From assembly GCA_019116265.1 (NCBI GenBank), contig DXBZ01000089.1, forward strand, positions 1 to 34,437: a DNA stretch of 34,437 nucleotides, given 5' to 3'. The position numbers were made by a program, and so were the translations under genes. Of the stretch, positions 8,522 through 17,311 are shown one piece after another. The DNA comes from Candidatus Olsenella stercoravium (lineage in GTDB: Bacteria > Actinomycetota > Coriobacteriia > Coriobacteriales > Atopobiaceae). How positions within the stretch are numbered: position 1 is the first letter of the stretch; each line of letters opens with the position of its first letter. The notes under the pieces were generated by a model that did not search any database, was not told where the DNA came from, and saw nothing but the letters and a program-made list of their open reading frames with translations.

Positions 8522-9103
8522 CTAGAACCTGACCTGCGGGGCCTCGCGCGCGGTCTCGGCCGCCTCAAAGCCCTCGCGCGGGCGGAAGCGGCTGCCGGCG
8601 ACCAGGCTGCCGGGGAAGGTCTCGATGGCGTTGTTGTACTCGAGGACCATGTCGTTGAAGCTCATGCGCGCGTAGCTGATGCGGTCCTCGGTGTCGGCGA
8701 GGTCGGTCTGGAGCTGCTGGAAGTTGGCGTTTGCCTTGAGGTCGGGGTAGGCCTCGGCAACGGCAAAGAGAGACTTCAGCGTGTCGGTGAGCACGTTGGA
8801 CGCCTGCATCTTGGCCTCGGGCGTGGGGGCGCTCGCGACGGCGGAGCGCGCGGCGGTGACGGCCTCGAGCGTGCCGGACTCGTGCGCGGCGTAGCCCTTG
8901 ACCGTCTCCACGAGGTTGGGGATGAGGTCGTTGCGGCGCTGGAGCTGCGCGTCGATCGTCTGCCAGGCGTTGTCGCACTTGTTGTCCGCCGTGACGATGC
9001 CGTTGTAGATGCTTATGTAGACCGCGACAAGGACGACCGCGACGATGCCAACCACAACGAGGACGATGATCGGGTCCATGCTCGCTCCAATCCCAGGGGC
9101 CAC
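8522..9103 (-). CDS. LemA family protein (paralog 2)
   Basis: YNGIVTADNKCDNAWQTIDAQLQRRNDLIPNLVETVKGYAAHE...YNNAIETFPGSLVA, classic LemA; ORF track start, exact start uncertain. Confidence 0.92.
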   Translation of the reverse strand: MAPGIGASMDPIIVLVVVGIVAVVLVAVYISIYNGIVTADNKCDNAWQTIDAQLQRRNDLIPNLVETVKGYAAHESGTLEAVTAARSAVASAPTPEAKMQASNVLTDTLKSLFAVAEAYPDLKANANFQQLQTDLADTEDRISYARMSFNDMVLEYNNAIETFPGSLVAGSRFRPREGFEAAETAREAPQVRF

Positions 9104-9117
9104 GGCGCGCGCGATGG

Positions 9118-9207
9118 CGGAGGAGGAGGGATTCGAACCCTCGGAACGGGGGTTGCCCGCTCGACGGTTTTCAAGACCGCTGCATTCAACCGCTCTGCCA
9201 CTCCTCC
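9118..9207 (-). tRNA. tRNA-Ser (anticodon UGA)
   Basis: Minus strand GGAGGAGTGGCAGAGCGGTTGAATGCAGCGGTCTTGAAAACCGTC...long variable arm...GGGTTCGAATCCCTCCTCC; anticodon loop CTTGAAAA. Confidence 0.95.
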
Positions 9208-9245
9208 GAGTGCGCGAACACTAGTATCCTACCCCATGTGAGTCG

Positions 9246-9746
9246 TTGTCGAGCGCGGGAGGGCGTGTGGCCGAGAAGAACGACGGGCCGACGGTCTCGT
9301 CGGACGAGGAGTACATGCGGCAGGCGCTCGAGGAGGCCGAGGCGGCCGCCGCGGAGGGCGAGGTGCCGATCGGCGCGGTGGTCGTCTGCGACGGCCGCGT
9401 GGTGGCGCGCGCCCACAACCGACGCGAGGGCGACGCCGACCCGTCGGCGCACGCGGAGTTCACCGCCATGGTGGCCGCGTCGCGCGCGCTGGGACGCTGG
9501 CGGCTCACGGGCTGCACGGTCTACGTGACGCTGGAGCCGTGCCTCATGTGCGCGGGCCTCATGGTCAATGCGCGCGTGGACCGCTGCGTGTACGGCGCGG
9601 CCGACCCCAAGGGCGGCGCGGTGGGCACGCTCTTTGACGTGAGCCACGATCCGAGGCTCAACCACGAGTTCTCTGTCACGTCGGGGGTCATGGCTAACGA
9701 GTCTGCCGAACTTCTCCGCTCCTTCTTTCGCGCCCGTCGCCGATGA
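9246..9746 (+). CDS. tadA: tRNA-specific adenosine deaminase
   Basis: EVPIGAVVV, HAEF, TLEPCLMCAGLMVNARVDRCVYGAADPKGGAVGT; start codon uncertain. Confidence 0.9.
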   Translation: MSSAGGRVAEKNDGPTVSSDEEYMRQALEEAEAAAAEGEVPIGAVVVCDGRVVARAHNRREGDADPSAHAEFTAMVAASRALGRWRLTGCTVYVTLEPCLMCAGLMVNARVDRCVYGAADPKGGAVGTLFDVSHDPRLNHEFSVTSGVMANESAELLRSFFRARRR

Positions 9747-9774
9747 TACGAAGGGACAGTCCCTTCGTATCATC
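9742..9774. terminator. Perfect hairpin shared by convergent tadA and lactate permease genes
   Basis: GATGATACGAAGGGA-CAG-TCCCTTCGTATCATC, 15-bp perfect arms; contains the tadA TGA and touches the permease TAG. Confidence 0.75.
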
Positions 9775-11330
9775 TACAGCACGAGCGAGCCCGCGTAGAC
9801 GATGACCGCCATCACCACGGCAAACGCAAACGCGTACTTGGCGATCTTTCCGAGGATCTCGCCATCCTTGCCCACGAGGCCGCAGGCGGCGCACCCGATG
9901 GCGATGTTCTGCGGGCTGAGCATCTTGCCCGCGGAGACGCCGAGCGAGTTGGACGCCACGAGCCAGGTCTCGTTGACGCCGATGGACTGGGCGGCGTGGA
10001 GCTGGACGTTGCCAAAGAGCACCTCGCTGGAGGTGCCGGAACCCGTGACGAAGGTGCCGAGCGCGCCCAAAAGCGGCGCCACCAACGGGTAGAAGCCGCC
10101 GAGCGCCGCCACGAAGAAGGCGGAGATGCTCGCGATCATGCCGGAGTAGCCCATGATCTTGGCGCAGGCCAGCACGCCGAGCATCGTGACGATGGTCTTG
10201 CTCATCTGCTTCACGGTGGCGCCCAGCACGCCGAGCATCTCGTGTGGCGGGCAGTGCTGGATGAGGCCGCCCACGATGCCGCAGACAAAGATCAGCACGC
10301 CGGGCGTGTTCACCCACGAGAAGGTCAGCGTGGCGGTTGGGTCGCCGGCGTAGATGTTGACCGTGCTCTTGATCGCGGAGAGCGGCCCGTTCACAAACGG
10401 CACGAGCTTGCTCGTGGCAAGAAGAACCACAAAGATCAGGGCAAACGGCGCCCATGCGCGCAGCTTGTCGGCCACGGACTCATCGGGCGCGTCGTCGCTC
10501 GCGCCTGCGACGAGACGGTACTTCTCGGGCACCTCGACGCCGCTTTTGTGCATGCGCAGCGCGTAGGCGAAGGTGAGGACGAGCGAGACCACGGAGGCCA
10601 CCACGTCGGGCAGCTCGCCGCCGATGAAGTGGCCGGCGAGCAGCAGGCAGGCGGCAAACGACACGCCGGAGACGAGCGCGATGGGCAGCATGCCCTTGAG
10701 CGCCTCGCGGCCGTGGCCCACGAGCGCGACCATGAGGATCGGGCAGGCGATCACGAACGGGAAGACCTGGATGGCCTGGACCGTGGAGAGCTGCACCACG
10801 TCGATGCCCGTGATGGAGGCGAGCGTGGTGGTGGGGATGCCGATCGAGCCAAACATCGTGGGCACGCCGTTGGCGATGAGGCAGGCCAGGATCGCCGTCA
10901 CGGGGCTGATGCCGAGCGCCATGAGCATGCTCGCGGGGATGGCGACGGCGGTGCCAAAGCCGGCCATGCCCTCGAGGAAGCCGCCGAAGCACCAGCCGAT
11001 GAGCAGCGTGAGCACGCGGCGGTCGGCCGAGACCGAGCAGAGCATGCGCTTGATGGTCTCCATGGCGCCGGTGTGCACCGTGAGGTTGTAGGTGAAGACG
11101 GCGGCGATAATCACGATCACGATGGGCCAGAGCGCCATCGCAAAGCCCTCAAGTGCGGCGGTGGCCATGTTGACGGGCGTCATCGCCCAGCCGAGCGCCG
11201 CGCAGACGGCGGCCACGACGAGCGCGCCGAGGCTGGCGAGGTAGGCCTCCATGTGCAGGCCGCAGAGGGCGATGACGAGCCAGATGATGGGGGCAAGGGC
11301 GAGGACGAACATGCCAAAGAGCTCAAGCAT
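9774..11330 (-). CDS. lctP: L-lactate permease
   Basis: GWCFGGFLEGMAGFGTAVAIPASMLMALGISPVTAIL, FGSIGIPTTTLA, GTSSEVLFGNVQ typical of the LctP family. Confidence 0.9.
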   Translation of the reverse strand: MLELFGMFVLALAPIIWLVIALCGLHMEAYLASLGALVVAAVCAALGWAMTPVNMATAALEGFAMALWPIVIVIIAAVFTYNLTVHTGAMETIKRMLCSVSADRRVLTLLIGWCFGGFLEGMAGFGTAVAIPASMLMALGISPVTAILACLIANGVPTMFGSIGIPTTTLASITGIDVVQLSTVQAIQVFPFVIACPILMVALVGHGREALKGMLPIALVSGVSFAACLLLAGHFIGGELPDVVASVVSLVLTFAYALRMHKSGVEVPEKYRLVAGASDDAPDESVADKLRAWAPFALIFVVLLATSKLVPFVNGPLSAIKSTVNIYAGDPTATLTFSWVNTPGVLIFVCGIVGGLIQHCPPHEMLGVLGATVKQMSKTIVTMLGVLACAKIMGYSGMIASISAFFVAALGGFYPLVAPLLGALGTFVTGSGTSSEVLFGNVQLHAAQSIGVNETWLVASNSLGVSAGKMLSPQNIAIGCAACGLVGKDGEILGKIAKYAFAFAVVMAVIVYAGSLVL

Positions 11331-11400
11331 AAGGTGACTCCCGTGGTCGTGCGGTCAATCAAGCACTAAATCTAGCACTCGGTAAGCAAATTTGGAAATT

Positions 11401-11510
11401 TGGGACGTGTTATTTCGTGCAGCTGAAAAGGGACAGGTCTGCGGACGGCGCCCCGGCCCCTCGGTGTTGGGGGCCTGTCCCAAACGAGCTGCGCGAAATA
11501 ACACGTCCCA
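11401..11510. repeat. Intergenic inverted-repeat element, family A copy 2
   Basis: TGGGACGTGTTATTTCGTGCAGCTGAAAAGGGACAGGTC ... GGCCTGTCCCAAACGAGCTGCGCGAAATAACACGTCCCA. Confidence 0.8.
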
Positions 11511-11529
11511 AACGCGCTGGCTAGACGCG

Positions 11530-12810
11530 CTAGACCACCTGGAAGATGAAGAAGTCCAGGTAGTGGCTCTCGGGGAAGCCCCAGAGGATGGGATGGTCAG
11601 GGGCCTGCTGGCGCTCCTCGACCTGCTTGAGCTGGACGTTCGCAACGTGGGCGGCGTCAGCGACGGCCTTGGCGAGAAGGTCGCGCGTCATGAAGTGGGA
11701 GCAGCTGCACGTGGCGAGGTAGCCGCCGCGGGGCAGGAGCCTCAGGGCCTCGCAGTTGATCTCGCGGTACCCGCGCGCGGCGTGGGCCACGGTGCCGCGG
11801 CTCTTGGTGAAGGCGGGCGGATCGAGCACGATGAGGTCAAAGGGCCCGCCCTCCTCGCGCAGGCGAGCGCGGTCGCGCCGCAGCTCAGGCAGGTAGTCAA
11901 GGACGTTGGCGCACGAGAAGCCCATGCGCTCGGAAAGCCCGTTCAGGCGCGCGTTCTTCTCGGCAAGGTCAATGGCGGTCTGGCTGACGTCGACGCAGCG
12001 AACGAACTCCGCCCCGCCAGCGGCGGCGTTCAGGCCGAAGGGGCCCACGTGGCAGAAGCAGTCGAGCACGCGCCCCCCGCGCGCGAGCTCTCGCACGGCG
12101 CGGCGGTTGTACTTCTGGTCGAGGAAGAAGCCGGTCTTCTGGCTGTTCTCGATGTCCACCGCAAACGCGAGGCCGTTCTCGCGAATCATCACGTTTGGCG
12201 TGCTCGGAGCGGGCGCGCCCTCCCACCAGCCCTTGTAGAGCGGCAGGCCCTCCTTGGTGCGGGCAGGGGAGTCGTTGCGCTCGTAGATGGCGCTGACCTC
12301 CTGGCCGTCCTCAGCGAGGACCTTGAGCAGCAGGGGGTAGATCGTCTCGCGCAGGCGCTCCATGCCCACGGTTCCCACCTGCGAGACGAGCACGTTTTCG
12401 TAGCGGTCAACCACGAGGCCGGGCATGCCGTCGGCTTCCGAGAAGACCATGCGGCAGCAGGTGGTGTCAGGCTCGGTGCCCGGAAGCGAGCGGCCGGCCA
12501 TGCACGTGACGCGGTGCTGCCACGCCCAGCGGACGCGACGCTCCCAGAACGCTGCATCCACGCGGTCGTTTGCGTTGCGGGTGACGATCCGGACGCGAAT
12601 CTTGCTCTGCTCGGAGAGAAGGCCCGCCCCCTGCCACGTGCCGTTATCCTCGAAGACGTCGACGACGTCGCCGTTTGTGGCGTCGCACCCGTCTGGCGCA
12701 GGCTCGGCGCGCAGGACCTCGCCCTCGAAGACCCAGGGATGTCCGGCGGAGAGCGCACGGGCCGCCTTGCGCGTGACGATGAGGCGCGGGTACGGTCTGG
12801 CCTGCTTCAT
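11530..12810 (-). CDS. Class I SAM-dependent rRNA methyltransferase, RlmI-like (PUA plus methyltransferase)
   Basis: RLIVTRKAARALSAGHPWVFEGEV; NSQKTGFFLDQKYNRRAVRELARGGRVLDCFCHVGPFGLNAA; LIVLDPPAF. Confidence 0.9.
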   Translation of the reverse strand: MKQARPYPRLIVTRKAARALSAGHPWVFEGEVLRAEPAPDGCDATNGDVVDVFEDNGTWQGAGLLSEQSKIRVRIVTRNANDRVDAAFWERRVRWAWQHRVTCMAGRSLPGTEPDTTCCRMVFSEADGMPGLVVDRYENVLVSQVGTVGMERLRETIYPLLLKVLAEDGQEVSAIYERNDSPARTKEGLPLYKGWWEGAPAPSTPNVMIRENGLAFAVDIENSQKTGFFLDQKYNRRAVRELARGGRVLDCFCHVGPFGLNAAAGGAEFVRCVDVSQTAIDLAEKNARLNGLSERMGFSCANVLDYLPELRRDRARLREEGGPFDLIVLDPPAFTKSRGTVAHAARGYREINCEALRLLPRGGYLATCSCSHFMTRDLLAKAVADAAHVANVQLKQVEERQQAPDHPILWGFPESHYLDFFIFQVV

Positions 12811-12943
12811 GGGGTCTCCTTGCGTAGGGCGCGGGGCGCGCGCTTCTCGTTCTTCTCGCCTGCCATTATGTGCCAGACTTAACCGTAGTTGGCGGCGGGC
12901 CAAAAGAACGCGCCAACTCTTCAGCCCAATGAGGGGAGAGGCC

Positions 12944-13618
12944 ATGGACGTCACAAAAGAGCAGCTGGCAGCGATGATCGACCACACCAACCTCAAGGCG
13001 TTCGCGACGCGCGACGACATGCGCAAGCTCTGCGAGGAGGCGCGCGCGTGCGGCTTCAAGTCCGTTGCGATCAACGGCTGCCAGGTGCCGGTCTGCCGCG
13101 AGCTCCTTGCCGGCTCGGAGGTGCAGATGGATGCCACCGTTGGCTTCCCTCTTGGCCAGACGAGCGTTGCCATGAAGGTGGCAGAGGCCCGCGAGGTCCT
13201 CGAGGGCGGCTGCGGCGAGTTTGACTACGTGCTGAACGTCGGGCGCGTTCGTGAGGGTGACTACGCCTACATCGAGGACGAGATGCGCCAGCTCGTTGCC
13301 GTTGCCCGCGAGGCGGGTGCCGGCTGCAAGGTGATTCTGGAGACGTGCTACCTCACGAACGAGCAGATCGAGCGCGTCTGCGAGGTCGCGCGCCGCGTGC
13401 GCCCGGACTTCGTCAAGACGTCGACGGGCTTTGGCAGCGGCGGCGCGACCGTCGAGCACGTTCGCCTCATGAAGCAGACGGTGGGCAATGACGTGCAGGT
13501 CAAGGCATCCGGTGGAATCCGTGACCTCGCCGGCGCGCTAGCCATGATTGAGGCGGGGGCCACGCGCCTCGGCACGTCGGCGGGCGTGAGCATCCTGAGC
13601 GAGCTCTCCGCGGAGTAG
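12944..13618 (+). CDS. deoC: Deoxyribose-phosphate aldolase
   Basis: MIDHTNLKAFAT, VGFPLGQT, KVILETCYLTNEQI, FVKTSTGFGSGGATVEHVRLMK, KASGGIRDL. Confidence 0.95.
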   Translation: MDVTKEQLAAMIDHTNLKAFATRDDMRKLCEEARACGFKSVAINGCQVPVCRELLAGSEVQMDATVGFPLGQTSVAMKVAEAREVLEGGCGEFDYVLNVGRVREGDYAYIEDEMRQLVAVAREAGAGCKVILETCYLTNEQIERVCEVARRVRPDFVKTSTGFGSGGATVEHVRLMKQTVGNDVQVKASGGIRDLAGALAMIEAGATRLGTSAGVSILSELSAE

Positions 13619-13632
13619 CGCGGTCGAAAACC

Positions 13633-13679
13633 TGACAGAGGGGACGGAGGCTTGACAGAACCCTCCGTCCCCTCTGTCA
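13633..13679. repeat. Palindromic element, family B copy 1 (upstream of surface-protein gene)
   Basis: TGACAGAGGGGACGGAGG-cttgacagaac-CCTCCGTCCCCTCTGTCA, 18-bp perfect arms. Confidence 0.85.
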
Positions 13680-13773
13680 TGCGTTGAGACCTACCCCTCC
13701 CACAGCTTGTTATATAGTGTTCAGGTGCCAAAACAAAGCTGAACCGCACCATGACACGGCACAGGAGGTAGCC

Positions 13774-16700
13774 ATGTCCAACGCTCTCACGCTCTCTCAA
13801 GAAAAGATGATGGGAGGGGGTATAGCCAGAATCCTCCCGGCGCTTCTGACGCTGCTGCTGGTTGTGCTTCTCGGCGCTCCTTCGGATGCGTATGCAGAGA
13901 CGGTCGAGAAGAACGTTGAGGTCGATGGCATCACGTATACGTTTGAGATTGACACGGACGTGCTGACCGCAGAGCTGTACGGCATCGAGAACCCTGCCGC
14001 GTCCACTGCCGTGAGCGTTCCGGGAACCGTTGAGGTTGATGGCGTGACCTACACGGTGACGTCAATGTACTTCTCTTCTTTCGGCGACAGCCTTCCGAAC
14101 ATCACCTCGCTCGAGCTGCCGGACACGCTCACGAGCATCCAGGGCAGCTTTCGGTGCTTCTCCGGCGTCTCAGAGATCACCATTCCCAGCTCGGTGAAGG
14201 TCTTTGAGGCTTCGTTCCAGTTCATGGACAACCTCGAGACGCTAACGCTTTCCGAGGGCGTAGAAGAGATTGGCCAGAGCGCGGGAAGCATGGTGAGCGG
14301 CTGCGACAGCCTCACCACGATCAACCTCCCGAGCACCCTCAAGCTGATCAGCGCAAACGCCTGCTTCTCCGGCGCAACTGCGCTCACTGCGATTAACCTG
14401 CCGAACGGTCTGCAGTTTGGCTCCAACACCCTGAGCCACTTCTCGGACTGCTCGTCGCTCACGAGCGTGACGCTGCCCGCGGGCATGACCCAGATTCCGC
14501 AGGGTATGTTCTCCGACTGCACCTCGCTCACCACGGTCACGGCGTCCTCGCCGATTACCAAGATTGGCTCTAGCGCCTTCTCTGGTTGCACCGTGCTTAC
14601 GACCATTCCTGACCTTGGTTCTGTCACCCAGATTGACAGCTATGCCTTCAACAAGTGCGAGTCCCTTGTGGGCCCTGTTGATCTCTCGAGCGTGACCTCG
14701 CTCGGCTCCTATGCCTTCAACGAGTGTCGCGCGCTTGAGGGAGACGTGGACCTCTCTGGCCTCACGACCATTCCCGATCACGCCTTCGTCTACACGCGCG
14801 TTCACGTGACGGCGCTCAACCCCGAGCTTACAAGCATCGGCACTTGGGCGTTTGTCTGGGCGGACCTCTCGGACGTTGAGCTCCCTGACAGCCTTACGAC
14901 CATTGGTTCCTACGCCTGCTACAGCGCGGACCTTCCCGACCCGCTTGAGATTCCCGACTCCGTGACCTCAATCGGCAAGGGCGCGTTCGGCAGCACCGAT
15001 GTCAAGGAGTTCCACATCGGCTCTGGCATCACGGAGCTTGACGCCTCGGTCTTCCCCGGGGACGTTGAAAAGGTCGTGATCGACAACAGCGCGGACAACG
15101 TCAGGTTCACGGGTGAGCTTCCCGTCGGCACGGAACTAGTCTACGAGCTGCCCTCGCTCGCCGCGGCGGGCGACTCGATCTCCGAGGGCGGCCCCTCGCT
15201 GCAGGAAGCCGTGAACCAGGCTGCTCCCGGCGCGGTGATTGAGCTCGAGAAGAACGTCGAGCTCAGTGCGACGCTCGTCATCCCTGCGGGTAAGGACGTC
15301 ACCATCCGGGCAACGGACGAGAGCCGCTACCTCTTCACGATGGACGCGAGCAACCTGCGCGACCTCGTGAAGGTTGAGGAGGGCGCATCGGTGAGCCTTG
15401 AGGGCTCGGGTGAGGCGCAGCTCGTTCTTCTCTGCAAGGACATCACCGGCAGCGCCATCACGAGCGAGGGCGCAGTGACGCTCGGTGCCGGCTCGCTCGT
15501 AACGAGGGCTTACTTTGGGAACAGCGGCTCCGGCATCGTGGCGGGGCGCGGAGAGAAGGCCAGCGTCACCATTGCGGGCGGCTCGATCAGCGACAACAAG
15601 ATCATCTCGAACGCGGCGTACACGGGCTCCGTCTATGTGGATGACGGCGCGCACTTCTCGATGAGCTCGGGAAGCATCAGCAACAACGACGCAAGCGACG
15701 CCAACACGCTCACGGGCAGCGCGGGCGTCTATCTGGCAGACGGCGCCTCGGGTGAGCTGTCGGGCGGAAACATCTCTGAGAACAAGGGGCATCGCGGCCC
15801 GGCCGTGTTTCTCCGCGGCGAGAAGGACGGCGAGCAGAACCGTGTCACGTTCACGCAGAGCGGCGGCACGATCAGCGGCAATACGTGCACCAAGGTTGGC
15901 ACCGTTGATTCCGGCGGCACCGTGTTCATTGAGGACAACGCGGAGTACCACCTCGTCGACGGCGCAATCTGTGACAACAGCATGGGCGTGGGCAACGGCG
16001 GCGGTGTGGTGGCCGTAGACGGAAACCTGCAGCGCGGCCAGGCCGAGTACGGAACGGCGTTTGTCATGGACGGCGGCGTGGTGTCGGGCAACAGCGCGAA
16101 CTACGGTGGCGGCATCTACTCGTACACCAACGGCGTCGAGCTCAACGCGGGAGAGATCTCCGGCAACCGCGCGTTCTCGACGGGCGGCGGCGTGTACTCG
16201 GAGGGCAACAGCGACTACTACGGGACCATTCGCGTGAAGAACGCCCTCGTGACGGGCAACACCGCGCAGCAGGGTGGCGGACTGTACTTCTGCGCTACTG
16301 GCTCGGGCGTCATCAGCAGCACGGACGGCATGGCCGTCTATGGGAACACGGCTGTGGACGGGACGGACATGGATGCAGCTGGTGACGACGTCGTGTTCAC
16401 TAAGGGCGCAAATGACGATTATCTGCTGACGCTTGACACCCGTCTGTTGGGTGGTGGCGCCGTTCGGTGGGTCACGGACGGAGGGGTGTATTTGTCCTCC
16501 ACCGGGCTGAGCGTTCACCCGACCACTTCCGATGCGCCGAGATATGATGCGAGCAGCCCCGTGGACATCTCGGCAGAGGAGCTGAGCTCAGGCCTCAAGA
16601 ACTGCTACGCGATTAAGGCAGTCGTGGGCGAGGGCAGCGCCGCGCAGGCCGAGAAGGAGGCGCAGCTCGTCATCACTGGCAATACTGCCGTTCGCGGCGG

Positions 16701-17226
16701 CGGCATCGGCTCAAACGGCGGCGTGGTCTCCGGAACGGACGACAAAACGAAAATTGCCGTGTCCAAGGTTTGGGACGACGAGGGAGACAAGGACGGCATT
16801 CGTCCCAGCTCGGTGACAGTGCATCTCTTCAACGGCGAGAACGAGATCGACTCGATGACGCTGTCTGCGGACAACGACTGGACGGGCGTGTTCGAGAACC
16901 TTCCCATTGGTGGCGACTATTCGGTTGCTGAGGACGTGCCCGCGGGCTATGAGCTCAGCGTGAGCGGTAGCGCGTCGGAGGGCTTTGTCCTCACGAACGC
17001 ACACGTGCCGAAAGACCCGGAAGACCCGGAAGACCCGGAAGACCCCGAGGAGCCTGGTGGGCCGGACAATCCGGGAGACCCCGAAGAGCCCGACACGCCG
17101 GCAGGTTCAGAGGACCCGGTGATTCCGGAAACCGGCGACGCCTCGTGCGTCGGCGTTCTTCTCGCCAGCGGAGGAGGCATTGCCGCGCTGGTCGTGGGAA
17201 CGGCACTCAGACGCCGAAGCGCCTAG
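13774..17226 (+). CDS. BspA-type leucine-rich repeat surface protein with beta-helix-like repeats, Cna-B domain and IPETG cell-wall sorting signal
   Basis: RBS AGGAGG before ATG; signal peptide; TSIQGSF/TSIGTWAF/TTIGSYAC LRR_5 repeats; GGxxSGN/GGGIYS repeats; SKVWDDEGDKDGIRPSSVTVHLF; VIPETGDASCVGVLLASGGGIAALVVGTALRRRSA. Confidence 0.9.
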   Translation: MSNALTLSQEKMMGGGIARILPALLTLLLVVLLGAPSDAYAETVEKNVEVDGITYTFEIDTDVLTAELYGIENPAASTAVSVPGTVEVDGVTYTVTSMYFSSFGDSLPNITSLELPDTLTSIQGSFRCFSGVSEITIPSSVKVFEASFQFMDNLETLTLSEGVEEIGQSAGSMVSGCDSLTTINLPSTLKLISANACFSGATALTAINLPNGLQFGSNTLSHFSDCSSLTSVTLPAGMTQIPQGMFSDCTSLTTVTASSPITKIGSSAFSGCTVLTTIPDLGSVTQIDSYAFNKCESLVGPVDLSSVTSLGSYAFNECRALEGDVDLSGLTTIPDHAFVYTRVHVTALNPELTSIGTWAFVWADLSDVELPDSLTTIGSYACYSADLPDPLEIPDSVTSIGKGAFGSTDVKEFHIGSGITELDASVFPGDVEKVVIDNSADNVRFTGELPVGTELVYELPSLAAAGDSISEGGPSLQEAVNQAAPGAVIELEKNVELSATLVIPAGKDVTIRATDESRYLFTMDASNLRDLVKVEEGASVSLEGSGEAQLVLLCKDITGSAITSEGAVTLGAGSLVTRAYFGNSGSGIVAGRGEKASVTIAGGSISDNKIISNAAYTGSVYVDDGAHFSMSSGSISNNDASDANTLTGSAGVYLADGASGELSGGNISENKGHRGPAVFLRGEKDGEQNRVTFTQSGGTISGNTCTKVGTVDSGGTVFIEDNAEYHLVDGAICDNSMGVGNGGGVVAVDGNLQRGQAEYGTAFVMDGGVVSGNSANYGGGIYSYTNGVELNAGEISGNRAFSTGGGVYSEGNSDYYGTIRVKNALVTGNTAQQGGGLYFCATGSGVISSTDGMAVYGNTAVDGTDMDAAGDDVVFTKGANDDYLLTLDTRLLGGGAVRWVTDGGVYLSSTGLSVHPTTSDAPRYDASSPVDISAEELSSGLKNCYAIKAVVGEGSAAQAEKEAQLVITGNTAVRGGGIGSNGGVVSGTDDKTKIAVSKVWDDEGDKDGIRPSSVTVHLFNGENEIDSMTLSADNDWTGVFENLPIGGDYSVAEDVPAGYELSVSGSASEGFVLTNAHVPKDPEDPEDPEDPEEPGGPDNPGDPEEPDTPAGSEDPVIPETGDASCVGVLLASGGGIAALVVGTALRRRSA
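17011..17046 (+). repeat. 9-bp tandem repeat encoding (K/E)DP units
   Basis: AAAGACCCG GAAGACCCG GAAGACCCG GAAGACCCC. Confidence 0.85.
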
Positions 17227-17241
17227 CTTGATTGATGACAG

Positions 17242-17288
17242 TGACGGAGGGGACGGAGGGTTCTGTCAACCCTCCGTCCCCTCTGTCA
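17242..17288. repeat. Palindromic element, family B copy 2, inverted relative to copy 1
   Basis: TGACGGAGGGGACGGAGGG-ttctgtcaa-CCCTCCGTCCCCTCTGTCA; reverse complement aligns with 13633-13679 including its loop. Confidence 0.85.
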
Positions 17289-17311
17289 GGTTTGGCTGTT
17301 GCGCCGGGAGC

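Noticed and set aside
11370-11385. TAGCACTCGGTAAGC resembling half of a CIRCE element
   Set aside because: No GAGTGCTAA partner at N9 spacing and the downstream gene is a lactate permease.
12887-12918. AGTTGGCG...CGCCAACT inverted repeat upstream of deoC
   Set aside because: Only 8-bp arms with a 16-nt spacer in GC-rich sequence; kept out of features for lack of support.
15136-16518. 460-aa minus-strand ORF inside the surface-protein gene
   Set aside because: Antisense shadow of repetitive coding sequence.
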